Source: a virus | Virus record (IMG/VR): IMGVR_UViG_3300037961_002553 | Coordinates: 1 to 64,000 of that record | Reading direction: 5' to 3' (one strand) | Length of the DNA: 64,000 nucleotides | Shown: positions 47,173 to 57,345 of the stretch, piece after piece | Numbering within the stretch: the stretch's first letter is position 1 | Layout of the letters: every line of letters begins with the position of its first letter | The notes under the pieces: generated by a model | Told to the model about the DNA's origin: nothing | The model's database searches: none | What the model saw: only the letters and a program-made list of their open reading frames with translations | Position numbers and translations under genes: made by a program

Positions 47173-47316
47173 ATGGGATTAAAGCAAGAATGTTTCTACT
47201 GTAAAGAAAAAACAGTAGCAAGACGATTACTTGGCTTTTATGTCGGTTCTACTGAACAGACAAAATTATGGGAATGCCGAGCCTGTAATGCCATTTGGTC
47301 GGAAAAAACAAAGTGA
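47173..47316 (+). CDS. 47-residue zinc-ribbon microprotein
   Basis: CFYC and CRAC pairs 29 residues apart. Last gene of the plus-strand block, directly before the terminator. Confidence 0.6.
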   Translation: MGLKQECFYCKEKTVARRLLGFYVGSTEQTKLWECRACNAIWSEKTK

Positions 47317-47348
47317 GGGGGAGCGTATGCTCCCTCTCCTTTTTTTTT
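47317..47348 (+). terminator. Terminator of the early/replication block
   Basis: GGGGGAGC (47317-47324), loop GTAT, GCTCCCTC (47329-47336), followed by nine T (47340-47348). It closes the long plus-strand transcription block at the convergent junction with the late genes. Confidence 0.85.
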
Positions 47349-47445
47349 GGTTTTCCGACTTTTGTGAATTTTTTAAAAATTCATTAGGCCGTAATTTTTG
47401 TTTGGCTAAATGAGAACATTTCTTCTTTTTAGAAAAGGCGACCCC

Positions 47446-47483
47446 TTGCATTCAAAGGCTACCTGCCGAAGAATTGAATGCAA
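47446..47483 (-). terminator. Inverted repeat downstream of the late operon, possible terminator
   Basis: TTGCATTCAA (47446-47455) and TTGAATGCAA (47474-47483), a perfect 10-base inverted repeat with an 18-base loop, 34 bases past the stop of the minus-strand fibre gene. A TTTT and A/T-rich tract follows on the minus strand. Confidence 0.45.
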
Positions 47484-47516
47484 CGCAAAAGTTGGTATTA
47501 TTCGGCTAAAACCTCA

Positions 47517-49058
47517 TCAATTGAGTTGCATAAGCATCCATCTATCAGCATCAATACAGGTAATATCGTAAATTTTACCTGCTGTTAAGGTATAAGGCAA
47601 AGAAAGAGTGGCCCCTGTTGGGTCTTCTATTGCATCATCTGTTCCTGTTCTATCCAAAGTTAGAGCAGAACCCGCAACAGAAGCAATAAGTCTGTATGTT
47701 CTCCCAATATCCGTTGCTTCTGCATCTGGTAGATTTATCGTCAAATCATTTGGAGGAACCCCTGAAGGGGCTTTAGCGATAATAATGTCATCAGTAGCCA
47801 ATGGACTATAATTCACAACAGGGGGAGGGCCAATCGCCGCACCGACTACTTCGGTAATGTTCCTAATATAGCCCTTACTTCTAATTTCTTGGCTAACTTC
47901 TAAATGCCCAGTAATGCTTGCAATTCTATTTGCTTCTGCACCATCTGTTCCAGCATCTAATTCAAGAATCTTTTGATTGCCATTTGAGTCTCCTGCGGCA
48001 TAAAGTTGTAAATTGTCTCCTGCGTTATAAACCTGAATTTGGCCTGGCCCTGAGCCATAACCAGTTTGAATTGTATTTACATATAATCTAGAATCAATTA
48101 AAACTGCGCCTGTTCCTTTAGTTTCAATTTCAAGACCAACATTGGTATCGTCGCCTGTCGCTAAAATTTGAGGTCTATTTCCTGTGGCGGCATTTGTAAT
48201 TTCCACATAATTGACAGCACTTGCGGTTTCTTGGAAAATTAATTGCTCATTTCCGTTGCTGTCCCGAATACCATGAGCGTCATCAAAATCAATATTATGA
48301 CTATTGGTATCAAGGTTTCCTCCCAATTGTGGAGTAGTATCTTCAACCGTGTTTGCTATTGAAGCAGGTAAGGCCGCTAATGCTGCTTTTGTGTTTGAAT
48401 GGGTATAAGTTAAAACATATCCGTCTTGACCCGAACCAACCGTTTGGTCGCCATCAATTGCTAATGTTCCTAATTTAACATCACCTGTTCCGTGTGGGGT
48501 CAAATTAATATCAGCATTTGAATTAGTCGTGGCAATATCAACACTATCTGCATCGGAAGTAATTGTTCCCATTTCAGTATATCCTGAATTATTATAGCCA
48601 AGGCTTAGAGAGTTTTCAGTTTTATTTACCGTGAGATATTGAATACCCACATTCGCAGTTCCGTTATGAGTAATAACTGCAATAATAGTATCTCCTGCCG
48701 TATATTGAGCAACCTTATCAGCCGCAGTAGGGTTTCTTATGGTTAAAACTGGAGAAGAAGCACTACTAGCAATTAATAAATGATAACCATTTGTATATGT
48801 TGAACTCAATGTTAAATTAGCAACTGCCGAAACCGCTACTCTTTTACCATCACGGAAAATAACGCCAGCACCAACATCAATTTGTGTTGCGCTATCAATC
48901 GTGATGTCAAAACCGCTAATTGCATAGTTCTGACCTAAACCATCAGATAACGCTTTAATTATTCCTGTATGGGGAAAATCTACACCATCTTCAATTTGAT
49001 TAGGCGTTCCATGTGTGCTTTGTCCATAAAAGTTCGGATTACTTACCATATTACTCAA
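47517..49058 (-). CDS. Tail fibre protein
   Basis: 513 residues, low in cysteine and rich in T, N, G, A. An N-terminal part with IISSS-like repeats (GVIFRDGKRVAVSAVANLTL) is followed by a shaft with DINLTPHGTGDVKLG and DTNSHNIDFDDAHGI repeats typical of fibre and spike shafts, and a C-terminal beta domain (YTLTAGKIYDITCIDADRW). Likely a receptor-binding fibre. Last gene of the late operon; overlaps its neighbour by 8 bases. Confidence 0.75.
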   Translation of the reverse strand: MSNMVSNPNFYGQSTHGTPNQIEDGVDFPHTGIIKALSDGLGQNYAISGFDITIDSATQIDVGAGVIFRDGKRVAVSAVANLTLSSTYTNGYHLLIASSASSPVLTIRNPTAADKVAQYTAGDTIIAVITHNGTANVGIQYLTVNKTENSLSLGYNNSGYTEMGTITSDADSVDIATTNSNADINLTPHGTGDVKLGTLAIDGDQTVGSGQDGYVLTYTHSNTKAALAALPASIANTVEDTTPQLGGNLDTNSHNIDFDDAHGIRDSNGNEQLIFQETASAVNYVEITNAATGNRPQILATGDDTNVGLEIETKGTGAVLIDSRLYVNTIQTGYGSGPGQIQVYNAGDNLQLYAAGDSNGNQKILELDAGTDGAEANRIASITGHLEVSQEIRSKGYIRNITEVVGAAIGPPPVVNYSPLATDDIIIAKAPSGVPPNDLTINLPDAEATDIGRTYRLIASVAGSALTLDRTGTDDAIEDPTGATLSLPYTLTAGKIYDITCIDADRWMLMQLN

Positions 49059-49389
49059 CCTCCAACAAAATAAACAGTTCTAATGTTTCTGTTGTGGAAA
49101 ATGGGCCAACTCCTTCAAAATTGGTTCTATATACTAAATCGCTTCCGTTAAATAAACCGACTTCACGGATAACTTGACCTTGAATAGCACTACCCGCTAC
49201 TGATACCTTTACCTCAATAACATTTAATGTGGAATTTGTAATTGTTAATGTTGTAGAAGCAGATAATGGAACATCTAAATCCGTAGCGGTTGGGCTAGTA
49301 GAGTTTCCACCAAGACCAATTTTTGCTGTATCAAAGAGATTATCTTTGATATGAGTAGCAATTAATGTTTTTAATTCATCTGTAATCAT
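49051..49389 (-). CDS. Small tail/fibre-associated protein
   Basis: 112 residues, beta-rich (STTLTITNSTLNVIEVKVSVAGSAI; REVGLFNGSDLVYRTNF). Resembles the short proteins between hub and fibre in tailed phages, where they attach the fibre. ATGA-type overlaps with both neighbours. Confidence 0.65.
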   Translation of the reverse strand: MITDELKTLIATHIKDNLFDTAKIGLGGNSTSPTATDLDVPLSASTTLTITNSTLNVIEVKVSVAGSAIQGQVIREVGLFNGSDLVYRTNFEGVGPFSTTETLELFILLEVE

Positions 49390-52300
49390 GCTAAATCTTC
49401 CTCCACTAAATCAGTAATTGTGATTGCTCCACCTGTAAATCCTAAAGCAGTAGTAAATCCTAACGCTGTTCCAAAACCGAGAGTCCGACCTGCGCCTCCC
49501 GCACTTCTCTTCCGAACCAACAATTTAAGTTCTTTGGTGTTCAAGGTGTTTAAGAAATTGTAAGAAATCTCATTTGATTGTAAATTAGCACTTCTTAATG
49601 CTGCTTTTGTTTCTTTACTTGAAATCAGCAGTTCTGAGAAAACATCGGAAAGGTCTTTACTATAACGGCCAAGTTGTAATTTAATAAAACCAGTAAGTTG
49701 ATGTTCCATCTCTAATACAATATATTCATTCATTTCAATGTTTTCTCTTGGAATAGAAACATTTACAATATCCCCGACTCGTAGTTGATTTATTCCTTTA
49801 TTTTGCATAGTAAAAGATAATTTTTGATTAAGACGAGAATGAATCATCAAAAGTTTAGTAGCCCTTTTATCTACTTCTTCTTGAGTAAGTAGTGTATTAT
49901 CTACCACTTCTAATGTTTTTCTGCCTCTCTTGTTAATTGAACGCAAATCTTTACGAGTAGTCTTATGAGAACTACCATAAACAATAATTTCATTAAAGAA
50001 ATCAAAAAGCGTTGAAACCTTTTCAAATTCAGAAATCAAAAATTCTCCACTATCATCAATTAAAATATCTGTTCGTAGTGAATCCTCATCCTCTGGGAAA
50101 ATTTTGAATGTATTGTTTTCTTCAACGAGTTTCATACCCTTTCTATCAAGAACATATCTTATTGCAGAATACAAATCTACTCCTTGATAATTCGGTGCTA
50201 AATACATTGGCGTATCTGTTGAAGTTGTTATAAATTCAATTCCTTCTTGTTCAAGTAATTCATTGATTAAATCTTCACCTTCAAGACCTATACTTACTGT
50301 TGAGCCAATACAGGCTCTTGTCGGGTCAATTTTTAAATCTTCCACAGTCTCAAAAGTAAAAGTTTCCGAAAGGCTTACTACTCCATCCATTTTTGATAGT
50401 TCACCAAAATTTAAAATTGTTTGGGTTTCTCCAGTAAATTCAATTCCAGATTTAACCCCTAAAGAAGTTGAGATTTTATTTTCACCATCAGACATAAAAA
50501 TACTATATTCATTTTGCGGCAACGCTTCTAAAAAGTTTTTTGATTTTCTCATTACCAAATAGTCTTCACTAGTGCTTTGTTTATCAGGGTCAATGGCTAC
50601 ATACATTGATAAAAATGCTTCTCTTCTTGGGCCAGTTTTATCTGGTGTTGCTGGTGGCCCTCCACTTTTTGTTTTTCCTTCAACCCCTTCAACAATATCA
50701 ATATCTTGTTGAACATTATACATTTTATCTTCTCCTGACATTTTCGTATATTTAGAAGATAAAGTATTCAAAGAAATTTCTTTTGGTGAAAATTCATAAA
50801 AGGTTGTTTCATTTGGTTTAAGGATACGATATGCTTCTTCATCAGTTAAGGTTTTATCAAGAATTAAATTATGTTTTCTTGTCCCACTATTAGCCACAGT
50901 ATGAGAAATAACATAAATTAAATCATCAGGGATAACTCCCTCCATGTTTCTTGAAGAAGTTGTATTTTCATCACCCGTAGCAACATCTTCTTGTAAAATA
51001 GTGTCTTTTCCTGCTTCGGAAACTAAATAGCAGCCTGTTAAATCTACAAAGTCTATCCAACCAAGACTTTCATTATATACATTTAACGAGTAGCGATAAA
51101 GAGTTCCATTAGAAGATGTTATTTCTTGATGGGTTTCATCCGAACCATCTCCATCAAAGTCAAACTCATGTTCACTTGCATCATACCATAATCTAGGTTT
51201 TAATCCAAATTTAATGCCTGTGGCTTCATATGGGCCGCTTCCTGAAGAAGTTACGGTATTAACTGTTTTATCAGGATATTTATAACGAAAGTTTCTACTA
51301 TTGCTTGCCAAAACAACTAAATCAGTAAAATTAGTCCCATCATCAAAATTATTTATGTTTCCAGTAGTTAAAGGAATAGTCACTCCCTTTTCAACTGGAT
51401 ATTTTTGAGCATCTTCAATATCGTAAGTATCTAACACAACAGAAATATTATGTTTATGTATATTTCCTATTCCTGCAAAAGTCATATAAAAAGCCCTAGA
51501 TGGCATAATTCTTAAAGTAGAGGTTAAGGCAGGAGCCGCATTTGGATATTTAAATCGTATTGGTGCAACAATTCTATCACTAGCACCTAGATTCAAAACA
51601 GTAGATGAGTTATTTGAATGCCAACTATTTGAAGAGTCGGACTGGTAATTTTGAGTTACTATTGCTCCTTTTAAAATATGTGCTCTATCTTGAGATATAA
51701 ATGTGTTTTTATCCTTTGTGCCTTCTATATAAATAATATCATTTCTACTTCGTTGATAAACAGTTCCTACCGTAAATGTTCCATCATCATTTAAAAGAGC
51801 CGCACTTCCTAAAGTAATTGTTTTTGTTCCGCTATTATAACTACTAACTGTTCCAATTAACTTATAGTTTGCATCATAGAGAACATCTGTTCCTGTTGGT
51901 GGATTTGAACTTTCTACAGTATCTAAAATTAAAGTGGTAGTTGAAGCGGCTAATGAATTTGTAATTGATGTAGAACTTAAAGTCCCAACAGCAGAAAAGG
52001 TATATCCATCAAACTGACCAGCACTTAAATAATTAGCGTCCTTTACTGTTTCTTTTTCAGGATTAAATAAGTTATAATGAATATCAAAACAGAGTTCTGT
52101 TAATCTCATTATACCTACTCTTTTTAAAGAAGATATGTCAGTATTTTCAGCAATAGAAATTGTTTGATAAGAATTATCTGTAAGTAAAATCTGATTTCCT
52201 GATGAAGTTTCGGTATATTCTAAAACGCTATCTTTGACATTTTTATTTTCTAACAAAAATAAATTATATTTTGATAAAGTTTTATTACCATCCATAAGAC

Positions 52301-55300
52301 TATCTTTTCTTAGAGAAGAATAAGGTAATAAATCACCAGTAATGTATAAAAATAAAGTAGAAGCAGATGTAACTTTTTGGTCTAAGGATGCTATCAAGTT
52401 TTCAAGTTGATAAACATTAGTGTCAAATTCATCAGTATATTTAGTATCATCACTAACATTTCTTCTTACTCTTGAAAGACCATTAAAAATAGAACCATAT
52501 GCACTACCGAAACCTCGCATATCAAAGTCCATATGAATATCATCACCTGTTCCTGTTTTATCATAAGAACTTAAGTTATTAGATGAAATATTAGGAGAAA
52601 ACTTATAATTAATAGTATTATGTTTTATATTTGAACTATTAACATGAGTTTCTCTAAAAGGATATGTAATTTTAGATGGAGTAAAAGTTAATTGATTAAA
52701 ATTACCTTTTGATTTAGAGATTGATTTATAGTAAGGCTGTCCATATTTTTTGTTAGTATCTGTATTGCTTCCGTAAATATTTTCAACATTTAAAGGAACT
52801 GCGCCACTTGATGTTAATTTACTATGAGGATGAATTAATATTTTTCCTCCCCACAAATGTTCTCCATTTATCAAAAATAAATCATGTGTATCTTTGCTTA
52901 CAGAATAAATTTTATGTCCAGCAGTTGTAGTAAAGTCTCTATCTAAATATAATAAATTACTCTGGTCAGCAGTCCCTCTTTGCATTCTTTTTGTTCTAAC
53001 AAATCCAGCAAAAGAAGCGGTGCTTGCACTTGCACCAATAAATACTGGGTCATTTCGGTCTAAATTTTTAATTCCATCATCTGTGGCTTCAATAATGTTT
53101 GGTCTTGTGCTATTGATATTTGCACCTGTATGTTCAATAGTTGCTCTTTCTGTTAAAGAATACCCCTCAGAGTTTCCAAAATTAGGTATTTTTTTACCTA
53201 AAGTAATAGGAACATATGGGGCTAATTCTATTACGGTTGTGTTATCTTTCTTTGAAGTTGAAACCACTTCAAAATCAATTAGTGTATTTACAGTATCAAA
53301 GGTTGATTCTCCTGCGCTCCCGTGTTCGTCTTTTAATTTTGATTGAAAGGCAAAGTCATTTGAAATAGATGACGGTTTATGAATTGCATATCCAATTGCA
53401 CCAACACTTGTATTTGCACTACTTGAAACTAAAGAGTCGCTTTCAGCACCGCTTGACATTGTGATTTGGTTTCCTGCTGTAAAAATTAATCCTTTATTAG
53501 CGGCTCCTGTAAGAGAAGAGGGTTTGTTTGTAGCAAGGTGGGATGAACCAAGTGCCTTTGAGAGAATATAATTTTTCTCGGTATCAATGTAAATTTTTTC
53601 TGAATTGGCTTCTGTTAATGCTGCAGTAAAATTGATTGTTAATGGGTCGCCAGAAGTAGAAGTAATTTCTCCTATATATCCATTAACCGTGAAAATTTTA
53701 TCGCCTGTTGTTGGAACAATATCAAAGTCCGATACTGCAATCCCTGTTGCTTTTGTTGTATCTCCTAAAGCGATTGAGAGTGTAGTAGAATCAATCTGTG
53801 ATAATTTATTATACGGGCTATTGCTAGAATAAATAATATCTTCAGTAAACAAAGTATTTAAATTCACAACAGGAGAGAGTAATTTACTAAACTTATCTCT
53901 TCCCTGAATTTCCATAATTGTTTGCCCATTTTCCTTTTTATTCTCAATATTTTCAATTTCACCATTAAATCTTTCAATAAAAATTTGATATTGTCCTTTA
54001 GCAAAACTCAATGGGTTAGTATGGTATGAATCGGTATCAAACGATAGCGTAATCATTCCTTTCGTATTATCACAAGCGGTAATTGTAGCAAACCTTTCAT
54101 TGTGGTTTAATGATGTAAAAGCAACATACATCTTGCTAAACCTGCCATTTAATAGTGAAATATCAAGCATAAGTGTTCCGTCAGTTGCGTTATATGCTCG
54201 CCTGTGAAGCACATCTCCGCTTGTTGGGGTCGTGGACTGTGCGGTAAAAGAAGCGTCGTTCTCCGTTCTTACATAGGGGTGTGTGGACGACTGGAAGGTT
54301 ATCTCTTGGGTTGTTCCAGACAGGCTTCCAAAGGATTGAACAATTAAAATGTTATTTCCTAACTTGACCTCATCTCCTGCATTTAGAACAGTATTTAAAT
54401 TATACTCAGTATTGAAAGAAAATACTGCATTAGAAGTCTTTGAACTATATGTTGCGGCTAAAGCGAAAAACTCGTTCATATCACCACGATGAATGTTATG
54501 TCGCACACGATATGCGTCAAACTCTTTCACTTTTCTTGGCATAATTCTGCCGTTATCAATGACAGAGGTTTCTGCAAATCCACCCTTTCCATCAATTGAT
54601 TCTGTGTTTGTGTGGTCATATACATTGTAAAGAAGATTAGATTTTGTTGGTGAAAAATCGTAATGTAAATATCTTTTTGGCCCAGTATATGTGGGAGAAT
54701 TGATTTCATCATCGCCCATTCTTCTTGCATTTGGGTATGCCCCTTGATAACTTGAATAAGATAAAGAAACAGTTCCTCCTTCGTTTTTAGTGGTGCTTCC
54801 TCCACCACCAACATCTAAATCTCTTAATTTATCTGTTAATGTGACTCTATGAGTAAATCTACTATAATCAATAACTACTTTACCAAAGTCTTGAACAGTC
54901 CTAAATGTAATAGCATTTGTTGTATCAAAGGTATGAGAAGTGGTGGATATGCTGGCGTGTTTTTGCATAGCATAATATTTGGTATTGTGGTCTAATTCAT
55001 TGTTCTTATCAAGCAATCCATTAAAGAAATAAAACAAAGGTCTAGCACATGAAAGTTTATCTTCTAAAGTAAGGCTTGAAGTATTGTTTAGAATACCAGC
55101 AGAGAACGCAAGAATATTATTGTTGGTTATTGCGTGTCCCTTGAAAATCATAAACTTCGTATCTTTAGGAATTTCATTTCCTAACTTTGGTTCAAACTCA
55201 AAAGCATCTCCCGCAGAATCTTCTGCTAAAATTTCTGTAATTCTAGCAAAATGATGGCGAGTATCTGTGTCCGAATATACTAAAACAAAGTAATAGTGAG

Positions 55301-55553
55301 TAGCAAAGGCGGCGGGATTAAATTGTATTCCATCTGTTGTGAGGGCATCATAGCACTTAATTCTAAACCCTTTGGTTGTATTTAGATTAGAATATTGAGT
55401 AGTTCCTGTAAAGACTTCTGTTGTAAAAGTGTTTGCTCCATCAGCAGCGATAGCCGTAAAAATACGCTCATCATTATTTATGGAGGTGTCTTTAAATAAA
55501 GGGTTTGTTGGAGCATCATCTTTATCTCCTGCTGGATTCAAGTCAAAACTCAT
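49386..55553 (-). CDS. Very large tail hub / tip protein
   Basis: 2055 residues, the largest gene. Most of it is long, repetitive beta-sheet sequence rich in S, T, N, D, as in tail-tip and central fibre proteins. About residues 1720-2000 resemble a baseplate-hub/tail-tip attachment core: SAIRYVLDRKGMKLVEENNTF, SEFEKVSTLFDFFNEIIVYG, KRATKLLMIHSRLNQKLSFTM and RVGDIVNVSIP, i.e. the pattern of gp27/J-type hubs. The C-terminus ends in hydrophobic GFGTALGFTTALGF repeats. Likely the tail tip with adhesive arms. Confidence 0.7.
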   Translation of the reverse strand: MSFDLNPAGDKDDAPTNPLFKDTSINNDERIFTAIAADGANTFTTEVFTGTTQYSNLNTTKGFRIKCYDALTTDGIQFNPAAFATHYYFVLVYSDTDTRHHFARITEILAEDSAGDAFEFEPKLGNEIPKDTKFMIFKGHAITNNNILAFSAGILNNTSSLTLEDKLSCARPLFYFFNGLLDKNNELDHNTKYYAMQKHASISTTSHTFDTTNAITFRTVQDFGKVVIDYSRFTHRVTLTDKLRDLDVGGGGSTTKNEGGTVSLSYSSYQGAYPNARRMGDDEINSPTYTGPKRYLHYDFSPTKSNLLYNVYDHTNTESIDGKGGFAETSVIDNGRIMPRKVKEFDAYRVRHNIHRGDMNEFFALAATYSSKTSNAVFSFNTEYNLNTVLNAGDEVKLGNNILIVQSFGSLSGTTQEITFQSSTHPYVRTENDASFTAQSTTPTSGDVLHRRAYNATDGTLMLDISLLNGRFSKMYVAFTSLNHNERFATITACDNTKGMITLSFDTDSYHTNPLSFAKGQYQIFIERFNGEIENIENKKENGQTIMEIQGRDKFSKLLSPVVNLNTLFTEDIIYSSNSPYNKLSQIDSTTLSIALGDTTKATGIAVSDFDIVPTTGDKIFTVNGYIGEITSTSGDPLTINFTAALTEANSEKIYIDTEKNYILSKALGSSHLATNKPSSLTGAANKGLIFTAGNQITMSSGAESDSLVSSSANTSVGAIGYAIHKPSSISNDFAFQSKLKDEHGSAGESTFDTVNTLIDFEVVSTSKKDNTTVIELAPYVPITLGKKIPNFGNSEGYSLTERATIEHTGANINSTRPNIIEATDDGIKNLDRNDPVFIGASASTASFAGFVRTKRMQRGTADQSNLLYLDRDFTTTAGHKIYSVSKDTHDLFLINGEHLWGGKILIHPHSKLTSSGAVPLNVENIYGSNTDTNKKYGQPYYKSISKSKGNFNQLTFTPSKITYPFRETHVNSSNIKHNTINYKFSPNISSNNLSSYDKTGTGDDIHMDFDMRGFGSAYGSIFNGLSRVRRNVSDDTKYTDEFDTNVYQLENLIASLDQKVTSASTLFLYITGDLLPYSSLRKDSLMDGNKTLSKYNLFLLENKNVKDSVLEYTETSSGNQILLTDNSYQTISIAENTDISSLKRVGIMRLTELCFDIHYNLFNPEKETVKDANYLSAGQFDGYTFSAVGTLSSTSITNSLAASTTTLILDTVESSNPPTGTDVLYDANYKLIGTVSSYNSGTKTITLGSAALLNDDGTFTVGTVYQRSRNDIIYIEGTKDKNTFISQDRAHILKGAIVTQNYQSDSSNSWHSNNSSTVLNLGASDRIVAPIRFKYPNAAPALTSTLRIMPSRAFYMTFAGIGNIHKHNISVVLDTYDIEDAQKYPVEKGVTIPLTTGNINNFDDGTNFTDLVVLASNSRNFRYKYPDKTVNTVTSSGSGPYEATGIKFGLKPRLWYDASEHEFDFDGDGSDETHQEITSSNGTLYRYSLNVYNESLGWIDFVDLTGCYLVSEAGKDTILQEDVATGDENTTSSRNMEGVIPDDLIYVISHTVANSGTRKHNLILDKTLTDEEAYRILKPNETTFYEFSPKEISLNTLSSKYTKMSGEDKMYNVQQDIDIVEGVEGKTKSGGPPATPDKTGPRREAFLSMYVAIDPDKQSTSEDYLVMRKSKNFLEALPQNEYSIFMSDGENKISTSLGVKSGIEFTGETQTILNFGELSKMDGVVSLSETFTFETVEDLKIDPTRACIGSTVSIGLEGEDLINELLEQEGIEFITTSTDTPMYLAPNYQGVDLYSAIRYVLDRKGMKLVEENNTFKIFPEDEDSLRTDILIDDSGEFLISEFEKVSTLFDFFNEIIVYGSSHKTTRKDLRSINKRGRKTLEVVDNTLLTQEEVDKRATKLLMIHSRLNQKLSFTMQNKGINQLRVGDIVNVSIPRENIEMNEYIVLEMEHQLTGFIKLQLGRYSKDLSDVFSELLISSKETKAALRSANLQSNEISYNFLNTLNTKELKLLVRKRSAGGAGRTLGFGTALGFTTALGFTGGAITITDLVEEDLA

Positions 55554-56713
55554 TCATCCACCTCCTCAAATCGTAAATATAAAACAGTATTATTTAGATT
55601 AGGCATTAGATTATTAACTGCGCTAAATTCAGTTTTTCTAATATTCATTATACTTAACTCATGCAATTCTCCCATGAATTGATTATTGGTAGTGGCTGAA
55701 TTAGCCCCTGTTGCACCTCCACCATTCGCCCCAATATAGAAATCCTCTCCTTCCATTGTAAAAGAATCTGTTTGAGTATGGGTTCCTGTTTTGACTATTC
55801 TTCCATTTAAGAAGACTAGCACTTCTTTATTTTCATTATCCCATGAGCAAGCAACATGATAAGTATTATTTATGTAAGAAGGTTCAAAGAAATCGTCATG
55901 TATAAATATTTCACTACCCGAAGAAACAGAAACAGAAGGGTCTAATTTTAAAGTGAGTGCGCTAGATGTAGCAGAATCAACAATACCAAAGGAAGTAAAA
56001 GTAAAACCATCTCTAATAAATACTTCTTTTCCATCAAAAACATATTGATTTGCATTAGATAAATTAGCAGCCTTACTTGAAAAGGCACTTGTAGTAGAAC
56101 CAATTGATTTATACTTTACTTTTCCATCTTCTTCAAAGCCCTTTTCCACAAAAGAATCATATTGACTCCCAAGATTCGGAGCAATCACCGCATCGCTTGT
56201 AAAGTATTCCATTGATGCAGTTCCTAATTTAATTCCAACTTTAATTTTGTATCTTGCTGGATTATTCTCATTGTGTAAAGTATCATTCACTAAACTCACT
56301 TGAAAATTTGTGCTGTGAAAAATTCTCATTTCGTGTGTAATTCTGCTGGCTCTTGGTAAATATAATTCACTTTCAAAATTATTTTGTTCAGTAGCAGTAA
56401 AAACTGCTTGACTTAATCCAGGCATTATTTTCTTATTGTTTGCATTAAAAGAATGCCCACTACCGATAGAAGTTTGTGTTATATTATCGGGTTTAGTGAT
56501 AGAACCAGCCGTTCTGTAAGTCCCATAGCCATTAATCTCATAAGGAGTTAAAACGCACTCAAATGTAAAATTGTTGTCTAAATCCCAAAGACCGTAGGGA
56601 ATACCTGTTCCTGTTGAAGCAACATTATCTGTATAGTCTAAAGTCAAAAAACCATTACACATAATCGGAAAAACAAGCGAGCGTTGTTTTCCTGTGAAAA
56701 TAGCATATGACAT
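55550..56713 (-). CDS. LamG/concanavalin-like tail protein
   Basis: 387 residues. The C-terminal half, NNTYHVACSWDNENKEVLVFLNGR...FYIGANGGG...FMGELHELSIMN, matches laminin-G/concanavalin jelly-roll domains that bind glycans. The N-terminal half is also beta-rich. Probably a carbohydrate-binding tail component, possibly host recognition. ATGA overlap with the hub gene. Confidence 0.7.
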   Translation of the reverse strand: MSYAIFTGKQRSLVFPIMCNGFLTLDYTDNVASTGTGIPYGLWDLDNNFTFECVLTPYEINGYGTYRTAGSITKPDNITQTSIGSGHSFNANNKKIMPGLSQAVFTATEQNNFESELYLPRASRITHEMRIFHSTNFQVSLVNDTLHNENNPARYKIKVGIKLGTASMEYFTSDAVIAPNLGSQYDSFVEKGFEEDGKVKYKSIGSTTSAFSSKAANLSNANQYVFDGKEVFIRDGFTFTSFGIVDSATSSALTLKLDPSVSVSSGSEIFIHDDFFEPSYINNTYHVACSWDNENKEVLVFLNGRIVKTGTHTQTDSFTMEGEDFYIGANGGGATGANSATTNNQFMGELHELSIMNIRKTEFSAVNNLMPNLNNTVLYLRFEEVDE

Positions 56714-56722
56714 AATAAAACC

Positions 56723-57340
56723 TCAAGGAAGAACGGTAGCAACGGCAAACTCCATAGAAAAGGAAATATCAACAGATTCTCCTGTCATTTCATAAGAAAA
56801 ATTTTGAACAAATCCCGAAAGACCTGAAGAAGTTGAGGAAGTAGGAAATGGTTTAGCCAAAACAACATTTGTGTTATCTTTTTCTAAAGAACCACCTCTT
56901 GAAGCAAAGGTTAAAGGAATGTTTCTTTCAGCAACCTGTGAGTAGTTTTCATCCACCTTTGAAGGAATCAAAATGACTAATTCATTAATTGCTTGATAAG
57001 AAGCCAGACCTGTTGAATCAACACCAGACGCAATCATTTGAGCCAATTCTTGAGGAGTAAAATCAAGAGAAGTGGGGGTGCTTCCTGTTTTTGTGTGTGT
57101 TCTTTGAATGGCGGTTTCAGTAATAAATCCACTTAAACTAATTCTTTTGTTTGACATTCCTAAATCTAATGCGACTGTTGAAGATTCTCCTGTGGCTAAT
57201 CCACTTAAAGGAATAGGGATTGCAGGAATTGTTTTATCAACAGAAACACTTACAGTATTTACTCTAAGAGGTATGGTATCAATAGAAGCACTACTTCCTG
57301 AATGGTTTTGCAGTTTCAAATAAACGAAATAGTCTGTCAT
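56723..57340 (-). CDS. Tail protein between tape measure and hub
   Basis: 205 residues from the ATG at 57340 (GTGATACAA). Beta-rich: RVNTVSVSVDKTIPAIPIPLSG, RISLSGFITETAI, FSYEMTGESVDISFSMEF. Position directly after the tape measure is that of distal-tail (Dit) proteins in siphoviruses. The sequence is not recognised. Confidence 0.6.
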   Translation of the reverse strand: MTDYFVYLKLQNHSGSSASIDTIPLRVNTVSVSVDKTIPAIPIPLSGLATGESSTVALDLGMSNKRISLSGFITETAIQRTHTKTGSTPTSLDFTPQELAQMIASGVDSTGLASYQAINELVILIPSKVDENYSQVAERNIPLTFASRGGSLEKDNTNVVLAKPFPTSSTSSGLSGFVQNFSYEMTGESVDISFSMEFAVATVLP

Positions 57341-57345
57341 TTGTA

